Virus record (IMG/VR): IMGVR_UViG_3300050821_017626
Coordinates: 1-64,000 of that record
Length of the DNA stretch: 64,000 nucleotides
Source: a virus
Reading direction: 5' to 3' (one strand)
The notes beneath the pieces are model-generated. The model ran no database searches and was not told where the DNA came from. It saw only the letters and a list, made by a program, of their open reading frames with translations. The position numbers and the translations under genes were made by a program. This document shows positions 39,205 to 46,174 of the stretch, piece by piece. Numbering within the stretch: position 1 is the first letter of the stretch; each line of letters starts with the position of its first letter.

Positions 39205-39572
39205 CTGAATGCCACCTCATCCGCCACCTCATCCGCGATCCATTGCCTCCATTCGGCTTCGAGATGGCGAGTGGGCGAAGTGCCACAGCCCATTATGCCA
39301 TTGTGAGACGTGCAGAAAGGGAACCAGATGAAACATCCCGCCTCATCTGCCTCTGGCGCGGCTCCCACCTCTGGCACTATGGCAACCCAGAGGGGATCTG
39401 CGAGCGCTGCGGCGCCACCCTTAGCAGCAGTTTGATGGTGACATTCCGATCATCCGGTATTCAAGTTTTCATCAATGATTGGGTCATCTCTATCTGGTGG
39501 GAGTATCCAAAAGGGATAGTCATAGGGTACGGGGATGAGCGTAAGCCTCGATTTCAATTCCCGAGGAGTTAA
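39201..39572 (+). CDS. Hypothetical protein with zinc pair
   Basis: 123 aa from GTG. CLWRGSHLWHYGNPEGICERCGATLSSS and a beta C-terminus (GIQVFINDWVISIWWEYPKG). A second, shorter frame (ATG 39210, Cys-rich) overlaps the N-terminus, so the true start is uncertain. Confidence 0.5.
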   Translation: MTECHLIRHLIRDPLPPFGFEMASGRSATAHYAIVRRAEREPDETSRLICLWRGSHLWHYGNPEGICERCGATLSSSLMVTFRSSGIQVFINDWVISIWWEYPKGIVIGYGDERKPRFQFPRS

Positions 39573-39581
39573 AAACTGAAC

Positions 39582-39848
39582 ATGACGATTCATGTAGAAC
39601 GAAGCCACATAATGGGTTCCGAGCCTCGCAGCACTACCATGTGTCCCATTGCCCGCGCCCTACAAGAACAGATTCCCGGTCAAGGGACTTGGTGCGTGTG
39701 GCTGAACAAAGCGGCTCTGTGGCCCGGCAAAAGTTACGATCTGCCTACGACAGCCGTAGATTTTATCAAGGATTTACTGGATGGAAAGTCAGTGAAGCCG
39801 TTCCTGTTCACCCTGGAAGAATCCCATTATGCGTACGATCACAGATAA
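39582..39848 (+). CDS. CPIA-motif conserved phage protein
   Basis: 88 aa. CPIARALQEQIPGQGTWCVWLNKAALWPG, then VDFIKDLLDGKSVKPFLFTLEE: a widespread phage family of unknown function; paralogue of 35704-35991 on the opposite arm. Confidence 0.62.
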   Translation: MTIHVERSHIMGSEPRSTTMCPIARALQEQIPGQGTWCVWLNKAALWPGKSYDLPTTAVDFIKDLLDGKSVKPFLFTLEESHYAYDHR

Positions 39849-40026
39849 AGAGATAAACAGCGATACTCCTCCTCCCGACTTTGGGCCACGACGGTGTATC
39901 GTCTGTGGTTGTCGTTTCTGGTGTTGCGACGACAAACCGAACTGCCCGCTCTGTGGAGGATTCGCCCAAGACGAAGAATTTCTAGCGTGCAGGCGGCAGC
40001 AGCACAGGCTAGAGGAGCACAATTAA
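39829..40026 (+). CDS. Cys-rich zinc-binding protein
   Basis: 65 aa overlapping the previous gene by 20 nt. CIVCGCRFWCCDDKPNCPLCGG has seven Cys in 22 residues. Unknown. Confidence 0.55.
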   Translation: MRTITDKEINSDTPPPDFGPRRCIVCGCRFWCCDDKPNCPLCGGFAQDEEFLACRRQQHRLEEHN

Positions 40027-40328
40027 TGGCAGGGGAAAGAACAATGGAACTAAACGAAGAGGACATTTACAGCGAGATCATCCTCGAAGAAGAGCAGCGA
40101 CACATGTATGTCACTGCCACTCGTTGGGGATTGGAGTTCTACTGCAAAGAGTTTATCGAGGATGAAGTAGCCTGGTACTCCCTCTCTTGGGCCGAGGTTC
40201 CCGCCTTTATGGCCCACCTGCAGAAGATTGTTGAAAAGTGGCAACCTAAAGAAGAAACCGGTCTCTCCAAGGCTATCCACAAAGCGCGCGGTGGGGATGC
40301 CCCCACGCCAAGGCAGGGGTTTGCGTAA
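40026..40328 (+). CDS. Hypothetical acidic protein
   Basis: 100 aa from ATG 40026 (AGAGGAG 9 nt upstream; ATG 40044 also possible). NEEDIYSEIILEEEQRHMYVTATRWGLEFYCKEF then a helical C-terminus. Unknown. Confidence 0.55.
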   Translation: MAGERTMELNEEDIYSEIILEEEQRHMYVTATRWGLEFYCKEFIEDEVAWYSLSWAEVPAFMAHLQKIVEKWQPKEETGLSKAIHKARGGDAPTPRQGFA

Positions 40329-40428
40329 TGTTCGTCGGCAACAGGCAATACAAGAGTTTGTGGGCCTAGAACGGATGGGAGATGGCCCTGACGAGCGTAT
40401 TTTTAATTTGGAAGGAAAGAAGCCATGA
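40321..40428 (+). CDS. Hypothetical 35-aa peptide
   Basis: TTG start inside the previous stop; RNVRRQQAIQEFVGLERMGD. ATGA overlap with the MazG-like gene. The chain of overlaps supports translation; unknown. Confidence 0.42.
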   Translation: MRNVRRQQAIQEFVGLERMGDGPDERIFNLEGKKP

Positions 40429-40676
40429 ACGGTATCAGAAAAGAAGTAACTGCATTTGCCCAAATAATGGAGGAGATGCTTCAACAAAACGACTATAAAG
40501 GTGGATGGTCTAAATGTAACCCACAGTGGCTTCTGATGCGGTTGCAACAAGAAGTTGAGGAGTTAGACGCAGAACTTTCCGTTACTCCTTTTAACCAGGA
40601 AAACATTCGCAAGGAAGCGGCTGACGTTGCGAATTTTGCTATGATGGTAGTTGATGTTTGTGGAGGGCTTGAATGA
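40425..40676 (+). CDS. MazG-like nucleotide pyrophosphohydrolase
   Basis: 83 aa. Helical with the metal-binding pattern of the family: LLMRLQQEVEELDAEL then IRKEAADVANFAMMVVD. Minimal single-domain members hydrolyse (d)NTPs or (p)ppGpp-type alarmones; in phages they are thought to keep the host growing or purge nucleotides. ATGA overlaps both ways. Confidence 0.78.
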   Translation: MNGIRKEVTAFAQIMEEMLQQNDYKGGWSKCNPQWLLMRLQQEVEELDAELSVTPFNQENIRKEAADVANFAMMVVDVCGGLE

Positions 40677-40852
40677 ACTTTCACCGCTACTACGTCATCG
40701 ACTTATGGAACGCCAGCAAACTCACTTGGGAGCGCCGAAGAGACGGCTTTGAATTCGCCTCTAAACCTGAAGCTGAAGATTACATCAAATGTTACAATCT
40801 ACAGTGTAAATGGCGCATCCTGGAGATCACCATCAAGGATCTGACAGTATGA
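40673..40852 (+). CDS. Hypothetical 59-aa protein
   Basis: ATGA overlap with the MazG-like gene. NFHRYYVIDLWNASKLTWERR then PEAEDYIKCYNLQCKWRILEITI. Unknown. Confidence 0.55.
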   Translation: MNFHRYYVIDLWNASKLTWERRRDGFEFASKPEAEDYIKCYNLQCKWRILEITIKDLTV

Positions 40853-40880
40853 CCCACCTTCTATGGTCCCACCACAGCAA

Positions 40881-41111
40881 CTATTCGCGCTCAAAAGCCT
40901 CTCTTATCTCCCGAACAATGCCATCTCTCACATGCAACTCCACCTCACTTTTAATATCCATCACCTCAAGGTCAGAAATTGCGAACGGCACAGTCCTATC
41001 GCCTTTCACGCACCGAAACTCATGAAAGTATCTGTCTTTGCGCCAACGATACTGGACCTCATCATACCCCTGGCAGCGCAACGTATCCAACAGACGCCCT
41101 ATGTCAAGCAT
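40881..41111 (-). CDS. Hypothetical protein
   Basis: 76 aa. GRLLDTLRCQGYDEVQYRWRKDRYFHEFRC; charged C-terminal helix. Last of a three-gene minus operon. Confidence 0.58.
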   Translation of the reverse strand: MLDIGRLLDTLRCQGYDEVQYRWRKDRYFHEFRCVKGDRTVPFAISDLEVMDIKSEVELHVRDGIVREIREAFERE

Positions 41112-41445
41112 CCTTGCCCTTCTCCAGAATCTGCCTCACTCGCTCGTGTGAGATACCCAGGCGCGCTCCGATGGCTCGCAGCGTCAGTCCCTCCTCTTTG
41201 GCGGCACGTATCTGTTCATTCCTATCCGGCCCGCGATCAAGTTTTCCGGTGAACGCCTCTTGCCAATCAGACTCTGTGCCCGTCCAGCAGCGTGTCTGGG
41301 CGGGCAGTTGCTCCAATCCAAAATGCTCCCGCATCGCCTGCTCGAATTGGCGGCGTGTCACCGGTTGATAGAACCGAAACGGCCCAGCGTTCCGCGCGGC
41401 ACCAGGAAACCGGAGAAACCAAATATTACTCATCTCATTTTTCAT
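41104..41445 (-). CDS. Helix-turn-helix regulator (sigma region 4-like)
   Basis: 113 aa. C-terminal EQIRAAKEEGLTLRAIGARLGISHERVRQILEKG is a sigma-region-4-type HTH almost identical in form to sigma factors. The N-terminal half (FLRFPGAARNAGPFRFYQPVTRRQFEQAM) is unrecognised. It lies next to the TCGCGACA repeats and may bind them (inference). Confidence 0.7.
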   Translation of the reverse strand: MKNEMSNIWFLRFPGAARNAGPFRFYQPVTRRQFEQAMREHFGLEQLPAQTRCWTGTESDWQEAFTGKLDRGPDRNEQIRAAKEEGLTLRAIGARLGISHERVRQILEKGKDA

Positions 41446-41654
41446 TTCTGTCTCCTCTTGATCTCTTCCGCTAACCTGCCAACCAGCGACACCTGTTCTT
41501 CATAGAGCCGGTCCATCTCCTCCTCATTCTTGCCTTCGTAGTTCACCAGCTCGCTCAACAACCACACTGCTTCGTCGAACGTCTTCTTGAGGGTGGCCTC
41601 ATCGCATTTGCGTATCCAGTTGTCTTCCATCTGCGTGACCAGCCGATCAATCAT
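41442..41654 (-). CDS. Hypothetical helical protein
   Basis: 70 aa. KKTFDEAVWLLSELVNYEGKNEEEMDRLYEEQ. First gene of the operon behind promoter P7. Confidence 0.58.
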   Translation of the reverse strand: MIDRLVTQMEDNWIRKCDEATLKKTFDEAVWLLSELVNYEGKNEEEMDRLYEEQVSLVGRLAEEIKRRQK

Positions 41655-41672
41655 GGCTCTCTCCCTCTTCTG

Positions 41673-41701
41673 AGTATACCGTTGGACAGCCTTCCGGTCA
41701 A
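41673..41701 (-). promoter_or_regulatory. Sigma70 promoter TTGACC-N17-TATACT (P7)
   Basis: Minus strand TTGACC at 41701-41696 and TATACT at 41678-41673. 19 nt upstream of the first gene of the minus operon; its -35 is beside the TCGCGACA repeats. Confidence 0.68.
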
Positions 41702-41709
41702 GCCCTGTA

Positions 41710-41740
41710 TCGCGACAACTATCGCGACAAACTGTCGCGA
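41710..41740. promoter_or_regulatory. TCGCGACA operator-like repeats
   Basis: Two direct copies TCGCGACA (41710, 41722) and one inverted TGTCGCGA (41733), in a divergent gap between the 41104-41654 regulator operon and the plus genes starting 41791. Classic place for a repressor switch. Confidence 0.6.
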
Positions 41741-41790
41741 TTCCCTAGCCTTTTGGCCTCGTTCTTGCTATACTGAGGGTGGAGGGACCC

Positions 41791-42003
41791 ATGCCAAACA
41801 AAGAACCCCGCCGCGTCTTGGATCTCCCACTCTGGGATGGCCCGCCAGACACGCTGCCTTGCGGCTGCAGTTGCGAACTGACCTTGGGTGACAAGCACGG
41901 GCCTGTGTTTTGGAATCATTGGAATAAGGTTTGCCAATGCCACAAGTGTGGTCAGGTATATACTCCCTTCGCACCGCAAAAGGTCGAAGCCGATGAAGAC
42001 TAA
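41791..42003 (+). CDS. Zinc-ribbon protein
   Basis: 70 aa, GGAGG 6 nt upstream of ATG 41791. CGCSCELTLGDKHGP and CQCHKCGQVYTPF form a zinc ribbon. Preceded by a TATACT -10 box at 41769. Unknown. Confidence 0.6.
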   Translation: MPNKEPRRVLDLPLWDGPPDTLPCGCSCELTLGDKHGPVFWNHWNKVCQCHKCGQVYTPFAPQKVEADED

Positions 42004-42274
42004 CTATCGGGGCTTCACCATAAACGTCGAGCGCGAAAAATGTCTGGCTGGGCATTCAATGCTCTATTGGACGGTCATCCGAGAGGCGGATGGGTGGTTC
42101 TTCGAAGACAACTTTGCCGACACTGAAGATACCGCCCAAACGATTACTCAAGCAATGAAGCATCGCATCGATGACTACTTCCTCCATCCAGAGGATTACG
42201 AGGACTGCCCTGTCTGCGATCAGCCGCACCCATGTGAGTGTGGTATCAACGACGAAGATGATGAGAATGAATGA
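41993..42274 (+). CDS. Hypothetical protein with C-terminal zinc knuckle
   Basis: 93 aa from ATG 41993. YRGFTINVEREKCLAGHSMLYWTVIREADGWFF then CPVCDQPHPCECG. Acidic tail. Unknown. Confidence 0.6.
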   Translation: MKTNYRGFTINVEREKCLAGHSMLYWTVIREADGWFFEDNFADTEDTAQTITQAMKHRIDDYFLHPEDYEDCPVCDQPHPCECGINDEDDENE

Positions 42275-42299
42275 AACCCGACGGCTGGAGTAAAAACAG

Positions 42300-42593
42300 T
42301 TGATCTACATATTCTTCGGGGGCGAATATGAGCAACGCTGGCCCGTAGCCGTGTTCGAAGCGCCGGAAGGCGTTCACGTCGACTACGCAGCCTTCCTTCA
42401 TGCACTTGGCGTTCCTCCCTTCCCCATCTGGAAGGGGGACGTGAAGCAATGGGACCTCGAACGAACACGATGGAATTTGGACCGAGATAGGGTTTTCGCT
42501 CTCAAAGGAATTACCGATGCAGAAAGCGCCCATCGCCAGTGGTTGGAGAACCACCCGCAGGTGAAGTCCCTGCCTTTTGAGTCCTGGGACTAA
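42300..42593 (+). CDS. Hypothetical protein
   Basis: 97 aa from TTG. IYIFFGGEYEQRWPVAVFEAPEGVHVDYAAFLHALG then a charged C-terminal region. Unknown. Confidence 0.52.
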   Translation: MIYIFFGGEYEQRWPVAVFEAPEGVHVDYAAFLHALGVPPFPIWKGDVKQWDLERTRWNLDRDRVFALKGITDAESAHRQWLENHPQVKSLPFESWD

Positions 42594-42622
42594 TGTGATA
42601 GAATATATTTGGAGGAAACACA

Positions 42623-42802
42623 ATGAAATTTGCCGATGATTTTCTTACATCGAAAACAACCATTACTGCTTTCGTAACCATCATCACCTCGATCTTTGCG
42701 GCTTACCACCATCAGATAACCTGGCACGAAGCGCTGCTCACCGTTGCTGCAGCCGCCCAGACCGCCTTCCTTCGGGATGCTTTCGTAAAATCCGCGAAGT
42801 GA
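42623..42802 (+). CDS. Holin-like small membrane protein
   Basis: 59 aa, GGAGGAAA 8 nt upstream. One clear hydrophobic helix TTITAFVTIITSIFAAY and a second Ala-rich helix (EALLTVAAAAQTAFL), basic end. Size and topology fit small holins; no lysin is adjacent. Confidence 0.5.
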   Translation: MKFADDFLTSKTTITAFVTIITSIFAAYHHQITWHEALLTVAAAAQTAFLRDAFVKSAK

Positions 42803-43002
42803 GGCGCTCGTTCCGCGCCAGGAATGACCGGCGCAAAGAACTCATCGCCCAGTTCCTTGCAGATGGCCTCACCTTGGCCGAAGAGGAAGAGTTGTTCCAA
42901 CTGCAGGAGTGGCTCTACACCTGGATCGACCCTCGGTATCCGCTCCCCAAGAAGGTTTACAACGTGATGGCGGAGCGGTATCGGGACCTTGCTCGGGGGT
43001 GA
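42799..43002 (+). CDS. Hypothetical basic protein
   Basis: 67 aa from GTG, 4-nt overlap. RRKELIAQFLADGLTLAEEEELFQLQEWLYTW; helix-turn-helix-like but uncertain. Unknown. Confidence 0.55.
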   Translation: MRRSFRARNDRRKELIAQFLADGLTLAEEEELFQLQEWLYTWIDPRYPLPKKVYNVMAERYRDLARG

Positions 43003-43011
43003 AAGGATCGC

Positions 43012-43059
43012 CCAGGTATCTCCCCAGGGGAGGCAAATCTTCCTGAGCTAGATACCTGG
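43012..43059 (+). other. Structured leader with 10-bp closing stem
   Basis: CCAGGTATCT (43012-43021) pairs with AGATACCTGG (43050-43059); an inner AGGGGAGG/CTTCCT pairing is possible. It ends about 50 nt before the gene at 43112: possible attenuator or small RNA. Confidence 0.5.
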
Positions 43060-43111
43060 TGACCCGGCTTCGATGCCGGCACCTCCATCTCCATTCCCAA
43101 GAGAGGAAGTG

Positions 43112-43315
43112 ATGGACAGCCAACCAATCTTCCAACGCCTCAACATCCTTCTCTCCGAAGCCTCGGATCAGATCGACGCCATCCTCGGTGGTCAGGACGA
43201 CCCGAAGCGGGCGCTGCAATTGGCCGAGGAGATTGAGGTTCAAGTGACAGTCTTTCTCGCCCTCACCCGGAGTCGGACGGCTGCACTGAGACGAGAAAGC
43301 AGCGCTGGTTCTTAG
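43112..43315 (+). CDS. Hypothetical acidic helical protein
   Basis: 67 aa from ATG 43112 (GAGGAAG 4-8 nt upstream). QRLNILLSEASDQIDAILGG; LAEEIEVQVTVFLALTR. Ends in a strong terminator. Confidence 0.58.
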   Translation: MDSQPIFQRLNILLSEASDQIDAILGGQDDPKRALQLAEEIEVQVTVFLALTRSRTAALRRESSAGS

Positions 43316-43331
43316 CCAGCGCTGCTTTCTC
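43293..43331. terminator. Bidirectional terminator, 16-bp perfect stem
   Basis: GAGAAAGCAGCGCTGG (43293-43308), TTCTTAG loop, perfect complement (43316-43331). Lies between converging genes ending 43315 and 43330. Confidence 0.88.
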
Positions 43332-43533
43332 AATCTGATCGGAAGGCGTTCAAAGTCAACACTCCATCTTCCGTCAGGATCTCGCACCTCGGGATCATTT
43401 CTCCTTTCACCAGCGCCAAGACTCGTACGGGCCTCCCCGTCTCCTTGTGGATGCGCATGGCTCGCTCGATGCCGGATGCCCACCCCTCACGCGCCGTGAT
43501 CCGGTTCCAAGTAACCGAACGCTCCCCTATCAA
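43330..43533 (-). CDS. Hypothetical protein
   Basis: 67 aa. RSVTWNRITAREGWASGIERAMRIHKETGRPVRVLALVKGEM: a compact alpha/beta domain. Unknown. Confidence 0.55.
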   Translation of the reverse strand: MIGERSVTWNRITAREGWASGIERAMRIHKETGRPVRVLALVKGEMIPRCEILTEDGVLTLNAFRSD

Positions 43534-43587
43534 CTCGATCTGACCGATTACGTTCGTGTCATGGTCGATTCCCCCCGCTCGAAGTTG

Positions 43588-43615
43588 TTGACTCTTGATA
43601 GACTTGGGGTATAAT
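43588..43615 (+). promoter_or_regulatory. Sigma70 promoter TTGACT-N16-TATAAT (P9)
   Basis: TTGACT (43588-43593), 16 nt, TATAAT (43610-43615). Expected start near 43621, at the foot of a long RNA stem and not of any gene. Confidence 0.75.
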
Positions 43616-43617
43616 AA

Positions 43618-43710
43618 GGACGCCCCCCGAGGCGACGCGCCGGGGAGAAGGCCCTTGGAAGCGGTTCTCTAAGGCGGTCGGTCTTCCTCGGGGGCGTCCC
43701 TTTGCACTCT
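43618..43710 (+). ncRNA. Rod-like structured small RNA (about 85-90 nt)
   Basis: Closing helix: GGACGCCCCCCGAGG (43618-43632) against CCTCGGGGGCGTCC (43686-43699), 14 pairs with one bulged C. Inside, CGAC/GTCG with GCC/GGC, then GGGGAGAA against TTCTCT. The whole reads as one long interrupted rod, followed by CCTTTGC. It has its own promoter and no open frame. Not recognised as tRNA, tmRNA or a known riboswitch; 6S-like regulation is only a thought. Confidence 0.65.
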
Positions 43711-43741
43711 ACCGCGATGCTTCCAAAGAGTCAAGAAAGAA

Positions 43742-43770
43742 GCCGGCCTCCTGACGTATCGGAGGCCGGC
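43742..43770. terminator. Terminator hairpin, 10-bp stem
   Basis: GCCGGCCTCC (43742-43751), TGACGTATC, GGAGGCCGGC (43761-43770). The minus-strand side is followed by TTCTTTCTT; on the plus strand it would stop the small RNA transcript weakly. Confidence 0.6.
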
Positions 43771-43799
43771 CATACGAGCGAGCGCACAAAAAATTCTTC

Positions 43800-43829
43800 T
43801 TGACAACTTTGAAGCAATCGGAGTAGACT
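43800..43829 (+). promoter_or_regulatory. Sigma70 promoter TTGACA-N18-TAGACT (P8)
   Basis: TTGACA (43800-43805), 18 nt, TAGACT (43824-43829), 40 nt upstream of the ATG at 43872. The 18-nt spacing matches the other phage promoters. Confidence 0.62.
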
Positions 43830-43871
43830 GAGCCTCAGGCCAACCCAGGCCACATTGACCTTTGAGGCTCG

Positions 43872-44117
43872 ATGCCCTACACCATCACCGTGCGGCTTTG
43901 CACGCCGCGCCGACGGAGCATTTATATTTGGCTGCACCGGGGTCCATTGCCCGTCCCTTTACTAACGGTTTCTTCTCGCCTTGCCTATCAGCGCCGGCAA
44001 GAAGCGCTGCGCCGGATATGCCTCAGCGGCCGGTGCTACCAAACCCCTGGGCTCCACGCTTTGAGAATGGTAGTTCGTCTACCTCTCGAAACGAGATCGT
44101 CGGGTAGGAAAGAATGA
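43872..44117 (+). CDS. Hypothetical basic protein, antisense to the dUTPase end
   Basis: 81 aa. PYTITVRLCTPRRRSIYIWLHRGPLPVPLLTV then Arg-rich. No strong ribosome site; supported mainly by promoter P8. Its last 95 nt run antisense to the dUTPase gene, so it might instead be an antisense transcript. Low confidence. Confidence 0.35.
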   Translation: MPYTITVRLCTPRRRSIYIWLHRGPLPVPLLTVSSRLAYQRRQEALRRICLSGRCYQTPGLHALRMVVRLPLETRSSGRKE

Positions 44118-44469
44118 GGAGTTGGCCGATCCGATCCCCTCTCTCTACCGAGAAAGGCTTCTCACCCCGGTTTTCCAAGAGGGCAAAACACTCCCCCCGG
44201 TAGTCCGAATCGACGAGCCCCGGAGAGTTGACAATGCTAACTTGACAACTTGCAGCAAGCCCCGAACGGGCGCAGAAAAGGCCAACGTTACCATCTGGAA
44301 CGGCAATGCAAAATCCCGTAGGAATCTTTGTCGATTCTCCAGGAGCCAACCACCAGACAGCGCTTTCAGGAATAGCTGCCCGCATATCCAGCCCCGCTGC
44401 GCCATCGGTGGCATAGGATGGAAGAGGAAGTCCAACTGCGTGCGGTAGGCGTTTGATGAGCAGTTCCAT
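44023..44469 (-). CDS. dut: dUTP pyrophosphatase
   Basis: 148 aa, normal trimeric dUTPase length. Motifs in order: YATDGAAGLDMRAA (1), ARSGLAASCQVSIVNSPGLVDSDYRGE (2-3), ERGDRIGQLL (4), and the flexible C-terminal GAQGFGSTGR (5). It removes dUTP to keep uracil out of phage DNA and supplies dUMP. Confidence 0.95.
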   Translation of the reverse strand: MELLIKRLPHAVGLPLPSYATDGAAGLDMRAAIPESAVWWLAPGESTKIPTGFCIAVPDGNVGLFCARSGLAASCQVSIVNSPGLVDSDYRGECFALLENRGEKPFSVERGDRIGQLLILSYPTISFREVDELPFSKRGAQGFGSTGR

Positions 44470-44669
44470 CAGTACCCCACAGCCGAATTGACAGAATTGA
44501 CGTACTCGGGATCGCTCGTAAGAACCACGAACGCCCCCGCCTCGTCATTATCGAGTACCACATCAGCCAGAATAGTCTCATCTTCATTGAGCAGGTCGAG
44601 ATAGACGTGAAGATCATCCTCCAGCAGTGCCAGACTGGCCTTCAAGTCACCAACAGTCAAATATTTCAT
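44469..44669 (-). CDS. Hypothetical acidic protein
   Basis: 66 aa from ATG 44669. KYLTVGDLKASLALLEDDLHVYLDLLNEDETILADVVL: resembles small phage proteins with a DxxVxxD strand pattern. Overlaps the dUTPase start by 1 nt. Confidence 0.58.
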   Translation of the reverse strand: MKYLTVGDLKASLALLEDDLHVYLDLLNEDETILADVVLDNDEAGAFVVLTSDPEYVNSVNSAVGY

Positions 44670-44899
44670 CAGCCTCTGTCCCTTCGAATCAAGCAGTTGT
44701 TGCAAACAACATACAATTCCAGATCGTTCAATCGCTGCCATCCCGTAAAATATTGTTCACCACAGCGCAAACAAAGGATCAGGTTGGTTTCAGCTCTGGG
44801 GCTGGAGAACTTCTTCCAGAAGGTGCCACAGCGATCTTCCACAAGGTCCGAACAACTCATAATGTCGTCGCCAGGGGCCAAGAGCAGGTAGCCGTTCAC
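44669..44899 (-). CDS. Zinc-binding hypothetical protein
   Basis: 76 aa. Cys pairs CLRCGEQYF and CNNCLIRRD, with an N-terminal MSCSDLVEDRCG. Unknown. Confidence 0.58.
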   Translation of the reverse strand: MNGYLLLAPGDDIMSCSDLVEDRCGTFWKKFSSPRAETNLILCLRCGEQYFTGWQRLNDLELYVVCNNCLIRRDRG

Positions 44900-45108
44900 T
44901 CCTTCACCTCAAACTCCGACACGACATTCTCGGTTCGATCATAAACCCGAGCGAATCGATACATACCTTCGCAGAGAATATTATTCGCCACACGCTCGGC
45001 GTCTTCTGCAGAGGCGAAGAGAAAAGGAGAGTGGGTAGTCTTGGTTCCGGGTGCAGGAAACGGGTTCCAGGTCTCTCCGTCCATCGAAAGCCAGATTGTG
45101 TAATTCAA
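44896..45108 (-). CDS. Hypothetical protein
   Basis: 70 aa. YTIWLSMDGETWNPF; FASAEDAERVANNILCEGMYRFARVYDRT. ATGA-type overlap both sides. Unknown. Confidence 0.58.
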   Translation of the reverse strand: MNYTIWLSMDGETWNPFPAPGTKTTHSPFLFASAEDAERVANNILCEGMYRFARVYDRTENVVSEFEVKE

Positions 45109-45623
45109 GGATTCACCCCCAGAGCGGCACGCAACTTCCGCGTTGCCTTGTAGACCACGTTGTAAACCCGCTTGCGCGTCACTCCTTCTGCAGTCGCCAC
45201 CTCTTCTCCCGACATTCCTTCCAGGTAGATGAGTCGCATCATTTTCTGCTCGAACGGGTTGAGGGCCGACTGCAGGACCTGGTTCCAGCCTATTCGATCA
45301 ACCAGTTCGCTGGAGAAGTCAGCCATCCGAGGCTCACCAACCTCCCCACAGAGGGATTCGATCTGAACAACCTCAGCGCTGCGCTTCTGGCGCGATTTGT
45401 GGCGCCAGAAGTTTTTGATGGATGAGCCCGCACCTACATAAGCCACCGACTTCAACTGCTTGCCGGACTGTTTCTCTTCCGCGACTGACTGGAAAGCGCC
45501 GAGCAGCGCCTCTCCGATGAGGTCGTCGTAATCCGGGTGGTCGCCCCACCCTTTCAGGTGTGAAAGGGCGAGGCGCACGTATTCTTCCTGTTCCGGGGTA
45601 AGACCTACGGCACGGTAGCCCAT
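45105..45623 (-). CDS. Sigma-70 family factor, short form (third)
   Basis: 172 aa. Region 2-like HPDYDDLIGEALLGAFQSVAEE and region 4 LNPFEQKMMRLIYLEGMSGEEVATAEGVTRKRVYNVVYKATRKLRAAL. ECF-sized and lacking region 3. Head of the dUTPase operon, possibly a middle/late factor (inference). Confidence 0.78.
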   Translation of the reverse strand: MGYRAVGLTPEQEEYVRLALSHLKGWGDHPDYDDLIGEALLGAFQSVAEEKQSGKQLKSVAYVGAGSSIKNFWRHKSRQKRSAEVVQIESLCGEVGEPRMADFSSELVDRIGWNQVLQSALNPFEQKMMRLIYLEGMSGEEVATAEGVTRKRVYNVVYKATRKLRAALGVNP

Positions 45624-46174
45624 CAGGACTTAGGAACAATGGAGAGGCCACCGTTGTTCGTCCAGGCCAGGAGCAGCCCCTTCGCAGAGACCACCTGCAC
45701 GGCGGGAATGTGGGGCTGCGCCGCTACATGGGGAAGCACGATGGTTAGCCCTGTATCCGACCAGCGGGTCACGGGCACGCCAATCGTGGTGTCATCGATC
45801 ACTGACCCCATCGCGTCCCCAAAGCCAGTCCCTACCATCACGACCGTATCTCCCTCGCTGGCGCGAGTGATCCAGTTGTGATTCAGATCCTGATAGCCTT
45901 GGATGATCCCGGCGACCGGAGCAGTTCCCGTGATTACTGGGACAGAGGGAGCAGGGGGAATTCCACTCCCGGTCACGACAACAGGAGTGAATGTCAAGGT
46001 TCCGGTCACGGTGTAGGCCACGCCTCCCACAGTGACGCTCTGGCTCACCTGAACCTGAATGGGGCTCGGAGGCGGAGGAGTAACCTGAATCGTCAGGGGG
46101 ACCGGAATCGGGGCCGCAAAGACCAGGGCACAACTCACGAGAGACAGGAAAAAGCAGTTCAAAATGTGTTTCAC
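45623..46174 (-). CDS. Secreted IPT/TIG-fold protein
   Basis: 183 aa from GTG 46174 with AAGGAA upstream. Signal peptide: ILNCFFLSLVSCALVFAAP, cleavage near Ala20. Pro/Thr-rich strand region, then an IPT/TIG-like Ig domain: GDTVVMVGTGFGDAMGSVI, TRWSDTGLTIVLPHVAA, VQVVSAKGLLLAWTN. Such domains bind surfaces or sugars. Exported by the host Sec pathway, so a possible lysogenic-conversion or virion-release factor. Confidence 0.7.
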   Translation of the reverse strand: MKHILNCFFLSLVSCALVFAAPIPVPLTIQVTPPPPSPIQVQVSQSVTVGGVAYTVTGTLTFTPVVVTGSGIPPAPSVPVITGTAPVAGIIQGYQDLNHNWITRASEGDTVVMVGTGFGDAMGSVIDDTTIGVPVTRWSDTGLTIVLPHVAAQPHIPAVQVVSAKGLLLAWTNNGGLSIVPKS

